From Mesocentrotus franciscanus (lineage: Eukaryota; Echinodermata; Echinoidea; Camarodonta; Strongylocentrotidae), in assembly GCA_037976565.1 (NCBI GenBank), contig CP137671.1, forward strand, positions 18,295,910 through 18,359,909: DNA of 64,000 bases, in the 5' to 3' direction. The notes under the pieces are model-generated. The model was given only the letters and a program-made list of their open reading frames with translations, did not search any database and was not told the DNA's origin. Made by a program: the position numbers and the translations under genes. Positions 48,801 to 55,226 of the stretch are shown one piece after another; position 1 is the first letter of the stretch, and the number at the start of each line of letters is the position of its first letter.

Positions 48801-50560
48801 TTGAGATCACTGGTGCAAAGATAGGTGGCAATGAATAGCCAGAGTCCCTTTTCAGGGAAGGATTAATTCTTTTCATCCACATGGATTATTTTACCTTTCT
48901 TGACCAGAAGTGCGTTTCAAACTCAGTAACTTTGGCATCGTCCATGTTGTGTCCAGTATAAAGGGCTTGTTCTTCTACTAGTATTACTAAATGAGATGGA
49001 ATGGTCAATCTGAGGGCTCCTTTGTGCTCTTTTCAAAAAGAGCAGAAAAGGCCCCTGGACATTATCCGTAAAGAAAGAGGTGGTTCCCTAGACAACCCTT
49101 TGTTCTCTAAGATTTTACTCGGAGAGAGTTGATTTCCAACGAAAGTTATCAATAGGGGCAGTGCAATTTAAATAGTTTTTATAGCCTATCTTAAAGGTTC
49201 TGAATTGCTCAAACTCGAGAGCTTCCAGGGGATGCGCTACCTGGACCCTTGGCAGGGGCACTGTCCCTGAAACCCACCAGGGGTCCTAAGGTGGGACCCT
49301 GCCTTTGCCCCCTTTGTAAATTCCTGGATCTGCAGCTGAGAATGTACACATTTCCTCTGAATTAAGTTTAAGTACAAGTCCACTCCAAAAATAACCTACT
49401 TTCAATAGAAGCAGAAAAATCAGACAATACAATCAAAAAAAGTTTGAGCAAAATCGGATAACTAATAAGAAAGTTATGAATTTTTGAAAAAGTATGTAAA
49501 ACTATGGAGCAATGGAAATCACTACACAAATTGCCAATTTGGTTATCAGTTTGTGACGTCATGTCCTCACTATTTATCACTTGCTTTACCGTATATAGTT
49601 TAATCCCATTAATTTCCCTTTTTATCCCCCAAAACTTGATTTCCCAATGCCTTTGCCCAGGTTATATGATTTGTATCATATTACGTGCATGACATTTCAC
49701 AAAATCTTTTATATGAACTTTGAAGAATTTATACTATTTTCTGAATATTTTATATTCATAATTATTGATTTTTATATAATTTTTATCCGCACAAAAGCAT
49801 GTTACTATCAATCTAACTTTAAGGGTCTTTTTCCCCGATTTTCCTCGTCGGAATTGAACTCTGCTCCGGGTTGAAATTTTTGCAGCGCATGCGCAGTAAC
49901 AATTTCAACACGGAGCGGACTTCAATTCCGACGAGGAAAACCGGGAAAAAAAAACCTTAAATGCATCATACAGTCAATCTGGTAAGTGGAACCGATGTAA
50001 TATTAGCCTAGACCTAATTTTCAAAAATAAATGCATCGGATATGATTACGAGTCGGATATGATTACGAGTCCGATAAAGTGACATTTTAGTCCAAAAGTT
50101 TGGCCGGAATTTGGTGGCCAGATCCGTATTACCGAGTTTGCACAGGAGCGCCTATGGTCGGCTTCTGTCTCTAAAGAGAGAAGCCGACCCTACCCAAATC
50201 AGAGGCTAACGAACGAAAGAGACAGAAATTTTCGGTCTACACAGTACACTGTGCCTGTATTACTGTAATGTAAGCTCATCTTGCAAGCTTCGCCATCGGA
50301 TCGGTCACTCGCTCATACTCATAAGTCATAGTCATACTAGGTGGTACGAGTCGCCGCGCCAGCCACTGGGCGGGGCTTAGGCCTTGGCGTGCCTTGCGTG
50401 TGTGTGTAGCACGTGCAATTATACAAAAGCCAAAGCGCCTAGCTGCTGAGCTGTAACCGACGTCTGTAAAATAATCATATGATCCAAGTTTTTACTTACA
50501 CAAATTACCAAGTATCTCTGATTCCACCCGAAAATCAAGCAGCACTGTTCTGACATCCAT
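30726..50560 (-). CDS. SMS: Spermine synthase, complete gene, nine coding exons
   Basis: Transfers an aminopropyl group from decarboxylated S-adenosylmethionine to spermidine, making spermine in the cytosol. Coding exons (minus strand, 5' to 3'): 50509-50560, 47186-47309, 46142-46312, 45214-45389, 43637-43791, 38676-38765, 38091-38202, 33276-33355, 30726-30878. Phases agree at all eight junctions and give 370 residues; vertebrate SMS is about 366. Exons 1-3 encode the N-terminal domain. Exon 4 carries [13 protein letters not shown], exon 5 the dcSAM-binding GGGDGG, exon 7 the catalytic-type motif [10 protein letters not shown], and exon 9 ends the C-terminal part of the fold ([23 protein letters not shown]). 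Intron 5 is AT-AC; the other seven are GT-AG. An Ig-receptor gene is nested antisense in intron 7 and a LINE lies in intron 8. The function rests on recognition of the family across all exons; I am confident of the call. The UTR ends are not determined. Confidence 0.95.
30950..32480 (-). mobile_element. Degenerate LINE in SMS intron 8
   Basis: Minus-strand fragments: 32285-32100 ([20 protein letters not shown]), 32121-31918 ([24 protein letters not shown]) and a C-terminal part near 31150-31050 ([32 protein letters not shown]). Broken frames. Same broad class as 6046-7785. Confidence 0.75.
32541..32990 (+). mobile_element. tRNA-derived SINE
   Basis: The head GTTGCGGTATAGTGGTTCAT, followed by a B-box-like GAGGGCTCCAATCTC, resembles a tRNA. 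The body has TTTGGCAAGACTTCTTGCCA and TTTGCCACTCTACACTCAGG; the tail GTGCACTATATAAGAATCCA ends in (ATC)n. About 450 bases, near full length, in SMS intron 8. Confidence 0.75.
33276..33355 (-). CDS. SMS: SMS exon 8
   Basis: 80 bases, acceptor CTTACAG, donor GTAGGT. It encodes [20 protein letters not shown] followed by GKYFTQ, a core helix and strand of the fold. A near-identical intact copy lies at 471-550. Confidence 0.95.
33960..34510 (+). mobile_element. LINE 3' fragment in SMS intron 7
   Basis: Encodes a LINE C-terminal remnant ([29 protein letters not shown]) at 34041-34256 and ends GGGAAAATAAATGATGATTT. Earlier codons are interrupted by stops. Confidence 0.65.
34511..35514. other. Upstream of Ig copy 3, no gene seen
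   Basis: No similarity noticed to the shared block before Ig copies 1 and 2. It contains no supported coding sequence. Confidence 0.45.
35581..36705 (+). CDS. Ig-superfamily type I membrane receptor, copy 3 (inside functional SMS intron 7)
   Basis: Intronless, 374 residues from the ATG in GCCAGCATGG. The ectodomain (residues about 22-235) aligns without gaps to copies 1 and 2 through most of both Ig-like domains, with all cysteines kept (for example [38 protein letters not shown]). The stalk is different, the membrane segment is about 267-289, and the 84-residue tail ([20 protein letters not shown] onward) is unrelated to the other two. It has only one clear glycosylation motif (NCS). A polyadenylation-type AATAAA lies at 36836-36841. 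It is probably the parent or sister of the duplicated copies, as it lies within the intact SMS locus on the opposite strand. Confidence 0.85.
   Translation: MVQELINLFAIFIALIPLSRCGSFVTVTEDEAVQLEFPYPCDSNKVTIQSANRLPFYNSAEPESLNLPFYQLSRFSVKDKNCSLKVQINPVNRNDEATYICQAYRDGASQSELTRIRLNVNYPPGDASCTFSINDDAGGNWVPLHCEVHVGSLAGGIYCYQDSEQLPPQSKLVQIGETLTQTIWARKEHPIFCCSAILNRPKDLCECNDFVWDPSDTEEILNPCPVTTAGQGEITKDPTEKSEDHLFSDTVNPYTSIPNTNNVKSSPFLWVSGIAIVIQVTVFVIVTLYRCHVKKTDTNSLIEKKEGHPETQSFMTKVQEFGSQTLQNVPPILSNTDKATSMPSSWGYLRSIDIVGIFPVKGPLKAKSMGTLHL
36727..36827 (-). pseudogene. SMS exon 7 remnant beside Ig copy 3
   Basis: Reads [20 protein letters not shown] then [11 protein letters not shown]. One base is missing at the 5' edge, the donor is lost (the sequence runs into SSVML), and IND is IDE, so the catalytic Asp position is Glu. 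It sits between the 3' end of Ig copy 3 and the functional exon 7 at 38091. Confidence 0.85.
37095..37170 (-). pseudogene. Second SMS exon 7 remnant, fused to Ig tail repeat
   Basis: Repeats the 3' part of the 36727-36827 remnant almost exactly, then joins without spacer to the duplicated Ig tail at 37171. It marks a duplication breakpoint inside exon 7. Confidence 0.8.
37171..37411 (+). repeat. Second copy of Ig copy 3 tail, open reading frame
   Basis: Repeats the tail of Ig copy 3 ([20 protein letters not shown] through [12 protein letters not shown]) with several replacements and a short deletion of the SMPSSWG region. Its left edge is fused directly to an antisense fragment of SMS exon 7 (37095-37170), so there is an accidental joined frame from 37055. 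It could serve as an alternative terminal exon only if a splice acceptor is used nearby; none is obvious. Confidence 0.65.
37412..38090. other. SMS intron 7, no gene seen
   Basis: Contains a direct repeat of about 60 bases near 37865 and 37920 (GTCGTGCAAATATTTAA, ACTACAAGCCCATACACTG). Confidence 0.6.
38091..38202 (-). CDS. SMS: SMS exon 7 (catalytic Asp motif)
   Basis: 112 bases, acceptor TTTAATAG, donor GTAAAT. It encodes [20 protein letters not shown] then [17 protein letters not shown]. The Asp of IND corresponds to the conserved catalytic acid of aminopropyltransferases. Exit phase 1 joins the GC of exon 8 as Gly. Confidence 0.95.
38676..38765 (-). CDS. SMS: SMS exon 6
   Basis: 90 bases, exactly 30 codons, phase 0 at both ends. 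It begins [20 protein letters not shown] and ends GDNYE, donor GTTAAT. The acceptor is read as CTCAC|ATAGATCAG, so the intron ends in AC. The only nearby AG acceptor would lose the Ile and break the frame against exon 5. Confidence 0.93.
39456..40425. mobile_element. Palindrome-rich insertion (unit 3 only)
   Basis: Interrupts ATAAGAAACA..., which is continuous in unit 2 near 23245. Holds two hairpins: 39898-39960 (GTTGAATCCCT facing AGGGATTCAAC, with GGGCGCC/GGCGCC inside) and 40263-40401 (arms of about 65 bases centred on CCTCGGCATGCCTCGG). No transposase seen. Confidence 0.65.
40791..42024. mobile_element. Non-autonomous DNA transposon with TTAA target duplication
   Basis: Inverted ends AGGCCAGGTTCATTGA (16/16), flanked by TTAA at 40787-40790 and 42025-42028. 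Units 1 and 2 have the uninterrupted site (ATATGTTAAGA near 10520 and 23850). TTAA duplications are typical of piggyBac and Kolobok elements. 1234 bases; no recognisable transposase domain. Confidence 0.85.
41419..41676 (-). CDS. Acidic open frame in the TTAA element
   Basis: 85 codons starting [20 protein letters not shown], rich in Asp, Glu and Ser, then a Pro/Ala/Arg-rich end. It starts after a GATATGG context inside the transposon. I do not recognise it. An acidic N-terminus would fit a truncated transposase or captured gene, but nothing downstream continues the frame. It may be non-coding. Confidence 0.25.
   Translation of the reverse strand: MDENILDLSFEEIEEGSTSDSDNDNGDLGDLDLEEDLEDFAEVDGQAQAVGQPQSLRIYMSPHITARPAGPALDRASCESRTGLI
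42230..42330. repeat. Degenerate (GT)n/TGTGATG repeat
   Basis: GTGTGTTGTGTGATGTGGGT-type repeats; the corresponding site in unit 2 is the simple (GT)n at 24418. Confidence 0.8.
43261..43400 (-). pseudogene. SMS exon 5 third tandem copy, decayed
   Basis: Ends [20 protein letters not shown] then TAA before ATATCTTTCA. The GGGDGG segment has become a G-rich tract. It matches the unit 1 and unit 2 remnants best, so the tandem copies arose before the segmental duplications. Confidence 0.75.
43463..43600 (-). pseudogene. SMS exon 5 second tandem copy, decayed
   Basis: Ends [27 protein letters not shown] directly before ATATCCTTTT. GGGDGG is changed to GGNGG; an in-frame TAG lies near its 5' part and the first third of the exon is missing. 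Confidence 0.8.
43637..43791 (-). CDS. SMS: SMS exon 5 (dcSAM-binding), AT-AC donor
   Basis: 155 bases, acceptor TATTCTAG. It encodes [20 protein letters not shown], then [20 protein letters not shown] and ends MVE. The next bases are ATATCCTTTT, the U12-type 5' splice-site consensus; no GT lies at the exon end. Two decayed copies of this exon follow it downstream. Confidence 0.95.
43866..44335 (-). mobile_element. LINE 3' fragment in SMS intron 4
   Basis: The minus strand shows a LINE C-terminal remnant ([20 protein letters not shown]) and ends GGAAATAAAAGAACAACAAC, matching the tail type at 6046. Confidence 0.65.
44340..44495 (-). mobile_element. tRNA-derived SINE fragment
   Basis: The minus strand reads GATGGCTCAGTGGTAGAGCA (A box) and GGTTCTGGGTTCGAAACCAA (B box), then a SINE body with TTTGGTAAGGTATTAATCCT. 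The anticodon-loop position would be CGT, but the 3' half is not a tRNA acceptor stem, so I call it a SINE. Confidence 0.7.
44532..44688. mobile_element. Fold-back MITE in SMS intron 4
   Basis: Arms of about 40 bases: GGGCCCGTTGCATAAAACTT and TACCATTGATGGTAACTTT, mirrored at the right end by AAAGTTACCATCAATGGTAA and GTTTTATGCAATGGGGCC. Confidence 0.85.
45214..45389 (-). CDS. SMS: SMS exon 4
   Basis: 176 bases, acceptor TGAAACAG, donor GTAAGT. It encodes [20 protein letters not shown] and [20 protein letters not shown], the entry to the aminopropyltransferase fold. The leftover A joins AT of exon 5 to make Asn ([13 protein letters not shown]), matching the family. Confidence 0.95.
45390..46141 (-). 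other. SMS intron 3
   Basis: 752 bases between exons 3 and 4; no other feature supported. Confidence 0.8.
46142..46312 (-). CDS. SMS: SMS exon 3
   Basis: 171 bases, acceptor CCAATCAG, donor GTGAGT. It encodes [19 protein letters not shown] and an acidic helix ([17 protein letters not shown]) that ends the N-terminal domain. Exit phase 2 (CT) combines with the first G of exon 4 to give Leu. Confidence 0.92.
47186..47309 (-). CDS. SMS: SMS exon 2
   Basis: 124 bases, acceptor CTGGCAG, donor GTCAGT. It encodes residues 18-58, including [20 protein letters not shown] and the FFICSFGHA strand of the N-terminal domain. Entry phase 1, exit phase 2; the split Arg codon is completed by exon 3. Confidence 0.9.
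47310..50508 (-). other. SMS intron 1
   Basis: Holds two related segments near 47430-47560 and 47600-47720 (CAGAGGCATGAAAAGGCA), a fragment related to the hAT repeats near 49200-49340, and the palindromic element 49823-49956. No gene supported. Confidence 0.7.
49823..49956. mobile_element. Palindromic MITE flanked by TTAA
   Basis: Arms (CCCCGATTTTCCTCGTCGG, AATTGAA facing TTCAATTCCGACGAGGAAAA, CCGGG) around GCGCATGCGC; flanked by TTAA at 49819-49822 and 49957-49960. 134 bases. Confidence 0.75.
50509..50560 (-). CDS. SMS: SMS exon 1 (coding part, start codon)
   Basis: The start codon is at 50560-50558 in a good context (AACATGG). It encodes [17 protein letters not shown] plus one base of a Gly codon. 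The donor is GTAATT at 50508. The start was chosen because the sequence resembles the short N-terminus of other spermine synthases and because the phase (one leftover base) joins exon 2 exactly. Confidence 0.85.
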
Positions 50561-50690
50561 GTTGATAAATTACAGTGCAACGGCGATCTGTACTATACTG
50601 GAAGAAGAAGAAGAAGAACGTACCAGAAATTTACTGACTCCGAGCTCCAGTGAATTGAAGGATGTTCGGTTCGCTTGTTATGAGGTAGCG
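50561..50690 (-). promoter_or_regulatory. Probable SMS 5' UTR/promoter-proximal DNA
   Basis: The region directly upstream of the SMS start codon holds a (TTC)n tract on the minus strand at about 50599-50618 and no obvious TATA box. From about 50685 it runs into the arm of a large palindrome, so distal promoter DNA is repeated in inverted orientation near 58.5-58.6 kb. Confidence 0.35.
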
Positions 50691-50754
50691 TACGAAGGTG
50701 CTAGGCTGGCGAGGCTGGCACTTACTCGTCCGCGCCACGCCTACTCTAGATCCT

Positions 50755-50865
50755 AGCTTGAGGGGGTGCTAGGCTGAATGGAGAGGGTGCTAGGCTGGAT
50801 GTAGTTGTTGCGAGTAAAAGTTTAAATAAAATCATGCTTACACTTAGAGATTCTAAGGCTCAATG
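50755..50865 (+). repeat. Minisatellite GGTGCTAGGCTGGATG, left end
   Basis: Start of the left-arm tandem array, interrupted at 50866 by a DNA element and resuming at 52357. Confidence 0.8.
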
Positions 50866-52348
50866 CAGAGGCGGCCCTCCCGGGGGCAGGGGCACAGTGC
50901 CCTCCCACTTTTTCAAGCACCCAAAAAGTGCCCCTTTTTACATAGGAATAGTGCCCCTTTTACTTTCACAAGTGCCCTTATTAATTTGTAAAAGTGCCCC
51001 TTCTCCTTTTCAACTCTGATAAGTGCCCCTTTATTTGGACACGTGCCCCTTTACTTCGACAATTTCCCATTTTCCTTGCAATAAGTGTCCATTTTTCATT
51101 CTCATAAGTGCCCTTTTTAATCTCTAGTAAGTGCCTTTTCAGGTACGAGAAGTGCCTCTTTTCACTTATGATAAGTGCCCCTTCACCTTTGATAATTGCC
51201 CTTTTCAAATCTGAGAGGTGCCTCTTTTACTTTGACAAGTGCCCCTTTTCCTTTGTAAGAATTAAGTACCCCATTTACCTTTTAATAACTACCCCCATTT
51301 TAACTCGGATAACGCACCTAAGTTATATTTTCACATGTGCCCCTTTTCTCAATGATAAGTACCCTGTTAAAAAAAGAGCCCCTTCCCCTTCTCATAAGTG
51401 CCCCTTCTCTTGTAAATGACCCTTTTCAAGTACGAGAAAATTCTCCTTTGCACTTCAGATAAGTGCCCCCTCACCTCCGATAAATGCCCCCTTTAAAATT
51501 TGATCGGCGCCCATTTTCTTTCAACTAATGCATATTTACCTTTATTATAAGTGCCCCCTGCCCCTGATAATTTCCCTTTTAACAATGATACGTGCCCCTT
51601 TTCCCTTCTAATAAGGGAGCTATCCCCTTTTCATGAATGCCCCTTTTCACCTCTTATAAATGCCCCTATCAAAATCTGATGGGGCCCATTTCCCGTCGAC
51701 AAATGCCCATTTCCTATTCTCTTGACTGACTTTTTTCATCCCTGGTGAGTGCCTGTTTTTGAGGGTGTAAGAAGTGCCCCATTTTCATCTCTGATAATTA
51801 CTCTTGTACTTTGACACATGCTCCTTTTCTGTTCTGATAAGTGTTCTCTTTTCCTCTCATCATTAAACGCGCCCCTAATTTCAAGCGACTAAGAGCAATT
51901 TCCCAAAGCTCGCTCGCTACGCTCGCATGCATCTATAGATGATATACTTATGTTACTTAACAAGGGTCTTTTCAGTCTTCCGTTATGAGAATGTGCTTAT
52001 AACCCCATCAGGATTGGGTTTTCCTCTTTATAAGATATAATTTTTCGCACTGCGACCTCACAAATCTTAAATTTTTTCCTCGCTCGCTTCGCTCGCTCCC
52101 AAATAAATTTTAAGACCATCACACCAAACTGCAAAGTATGATGCTTAAGCAATATCTTGTATGGTGTATAAAGTGAAACAAATATTGAAATAATTCCTGA
52201 TAATGTAATCACAATGTAGGGGTATATACCAATGTCTAAACAATTGTATAATTTCGCTTTGAGATTTCCCTTTGTAGGTGCCCTTTTTTCCAGAAAGTGC
52301 CCTTTTTTCTTGGTGCCCCCCACTTTGGAAGTCGCTCGGCCGCCCCTG
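50866..52348. mobile_element. hAT-like non-autonomous element with GTGCCCC repeats
   Basis: Ends CAGAGGCGGCC and GGCCGCCCCTG (inverted), flanked by the perfect 8-bp repeat GCTCAATG (50858-50865, 52349-52356). The interior from 50930 to about 51860 is a degenerate short repeat (AAGTGCCCCTTTT plus 10-15 bases). No transposase. Confidence 0.88.
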
Positions 52349-52356
52349 GCTCAATG

Positions 52357-53110
52357 GAAGGGTGCTAGGCTGGATGGAGGGGGTGCTAGGCTGGATGTAG
52401 TTAGTGCACATATAAATGAAATCATGCTAGGAGTAGGAGATCGAGAAATGGAGTTAATATTTCATGTACATTTCTAAGGCTCAATGTAAGGGGTGCTAGG
52501 CTGGATGGATGGGGTGCTAGGCTGGATGTAGTTAGTGCACGTTATTAAATGAAATCATGCTAGGAGATAGACGGAGTTAATTAATGTGCATTTCTAAGGC
52601 CCAATGGAGGGGTGCTAGGCTAATTGATGGAGGGGTGCTAGGCTGGATGTAGTTAGTGCAAGTTTAAATGAAATCATGCTAGGAGATCGATAGATGGAAA
52701 TTAGATCGATAAATGGAGTTAATTAATGTACATTTTTAAGGCTAAACGGAAGGGGTGCTAGGCTGGATGGAGGGGGTGCTAGGCTGGATGTAGTTAATGC
52801 ACGTTTAAATGAAATCATGCTAGGAGATCGATAGATGGAGTTAATTGATGTAAATTTCTAAGGCTCAATGGAGGGGGTGCTAGGCTGGATGTAGTTAGTG
52901 CAAGTTTAAATGAAATCATGCTTGGAGATAAATGGAGTTAATTGATGTACATTTCTAAGGCTCAATGGAGGGGGTGCTAGGCTGGATGTAGTTATAGTGC
53001 AAGTTTAAATTAAATCATGCTAGCATAATGGAGATAGATGGAGTTAATGTACATTTCTTAAGGCTCAATGCAGGGGCCGGTGCTAGGCTGGATGGAGGGG
53101 TGCTAGGCTG
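52357..53110 (+). repeat. Minisatellite, monomer about 125 bases, left palindrome arm
   Basis: The monomer contains GGCTCAATGGAGGGGGTGCT, AGGCTGGATGTAGTTAGTGC, AAGTTTAAATGAAATCATGC and GGAGTTAATTGATGTACAT. About six to seven copies. Confidence 0.88.
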
Positions 53111-53296
53111 AACGGAGTTGGAGGAACTGATCGATGCTCGATTGTCTCGATCCGACCGATTTCTTTTTGCAATTCTGTTATTTGTTAATTTTACATATCA
53201 TTATCAATAGAATCATATATAATTATCACTAATTCTATAAATTCATATTATGAAGTCATTTACAGTTCCATATAATCTTTTGGTTATATAGGCTTG

Positions 53297-54762
53297 CAGG
53301 CGCGGATCAAGGGGGAGGCCGAGCGAGCCTTGCCCCCGCCAAAAAAAAAAAGAGAGAGAGAGAGAGAAGGAAAAGAAGGGAAAGGGAAAGAGGAGAGAAA
53401 GGGACAGAAAGAAGAGGAAGAAGAAAAGGAAAAGGGGAAAAAGAAGGAAATCGGGGGGGGCGAAAGGAAAGGGCCTTGCCTCCCAGGATGTTAATCCCCA
53501 TCAAAAAATAAGAGAGAATTAGGAAGGAAAGGGAAAGAAAAAACGAAAAGAGGAGATAAAGGGAAGGAAAAAAAGAGGAAGAAGAAAAGAATAGAAGGGG
53601 GATATCAGTTGCAATTTTCCCGCCAACAAGTTGTTGATCGGGGGCAAAAGGCCCTTGCCCTCACTTTTAGTAAATTATACTTTTTTATGCGTTTGTTGGA
53701 AAATGACAATTCCTAAATTTACAGCCAGGCAAGAAATATGCTTATTTAGAGGCCAACATGTCAGGGCCCGCGAGCCCCAACTTTTATTGAAAAAGTATAC
53801 TAAAGATAAATAGAAAGAAAGAGAGAAAGAAAGAAAGAATAGTGACCTGCCAGTGTCACAAAATAATGAAGTATCAGAATATGCTCATCTGACCGTGATT
53901 AAATGCCTAAAACCCCTGAGCTTCCGGGGGCCCCGCCCCCTCGACCCTACCAGGGGCCTTTATGCGGGCCCCTGGATGCTCACTTGACCGTAATTTATTA
54001 CCTAAAACCCCTGAGCTTCTGGGGGCTCCCTGGACCTCTCGCCAGTGAGTGTCCTGCCAGTGTCACAAATAAGGTATCAAAATATGTTCATCTGACCGTA
54101 ATTAAATGCCTAAAACCCTGAGCTTCCAGGGGCTCTGCCCCCTGGACCCCATCTTAGGCAGGCCCTAAGTCGGGCCCCTAGATGCTCATCTGACGGTAAT
54201 TAATTTAATGCCTAAAACCCCTGAGCTTCTGTGGGCTCCACCTCGACTTACCTTATTATGACTGGCAGGTCACAATAAGGTCAGGGGCTGAGCCCTGAAA
54301 CTCAGGGATTTGAGGCCTTTATAAAGTCAGATAAGCATTCAGCCCGCCTTAGGCCTCCTGAATGCTTATCTGACCTTTATAAAGGCCTCAAATCCCTGAG
54401 TTTCAGGGGCTCAGCCCCTGACCCCATGCCATTAGTGACCTGCCAGTGTCATGAATAAGGTATAAAAATATGCTCATCTAACCGTAATTAAATGCCCATA
54501 CCCCCTGAGCTTCCGGGGCTCCGCCCCTTGACCCAACGCCAATTTACGCTACGCTCTACCTAATCGTAAATACTTTAGCCTCCCCACCCACTTTGAAAAA
54601 CGTTCAGCGGGGCCTGGAAGAGATGCGGATTTTTTTTTGGTCTGCTCCCCCAACGGTTTTGCTCATTACGACACTGCTGGTCACCATTACGTACCAATAT
54701 TTGGCTCGCATAATTTCAAATTTGGGCCCCCCCCCCCATAAGAAATCCTTGATCCGCGCCTG
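53297..54762. mobile_element. hAT-like non-autonomous element, relative of 15339-18942 in reverse
   Basis: Perfect 16-bp inverted ends CAGGCGCGGATCAAGG, flanked by TAGGCTTG (53289-53296) and TAGGCTCG (54763-54770). The interior has a purine-rich tract, then minisatellite monomers that are the reverse complement of those at 15590-18160. Confidence 0.88.
54279..54424. repeat. Inverted pair of minisatellite monomers
   Basis: Arms of about 67 bases (GGTCAGGGGCTGAGCCC ... TCAGATAAGCATTCAG and their complement) separated by about 10 bases; nearly perfect hairpin within the element 53297-54762. Confidence 0.85.
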
Positions 54763-54770
54763 TAGGCTCG

Positions 54771-55139
54771 TGCAATGCTGGAGCGAGAACACTGACTGAA
54801 CTTCTACAAAATGAAACATATTAGGTATTAATTAATCAACTCAAATTTCCATCTGAATATGCTGCATGTACTTTTCATCCGCTGTGTTTTAGTAATTTTG
54901 TGTCTTGGGAATCAGGATTTGCAAATGATTGATAATATACTTATGTTGTAAAGTTATTATTAGTTTTGTTACTGTGAGGTAGAGGGTATGGCAGGGGGGG
55001 GGGCAAAATGGCTGAAGAGGTAATGCTGCTTACCAGTAGTATTGGATATCTAAATAACGCAGTCACAGACTTTGATTCATTAATTGTATTCTAATTCAAA
55101 TTTATCTTCTACCTGTTGTGTAATGAACTTGATAGGAAA
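54771..55139. other. Palindrome spacer, no gene seen
   Basis: Between the hAT-like element and the inner end of the right arm; no feature supported. Confidence 0.5.
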
Positions 55140-55226
55140 TCAATTGGTTATTTTGTATGATTTGATTGAATTGCAAAAAGAAATCGTTCAGAGACAATCT
55201 ATCGAGCATCGATCAGCTCCTCCAAC

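Noticed and set aside
50559..50756. Plus-strand frame over the SMS 5' flank
   Set aside because: Antisense to the SMS start region, with a Glu run from a GAA repeat; no family resemblance.
53294..53494. Lys/Glu-rich frame
   Set aside because: Purine tract within the hAT-like element; same composition artefact.
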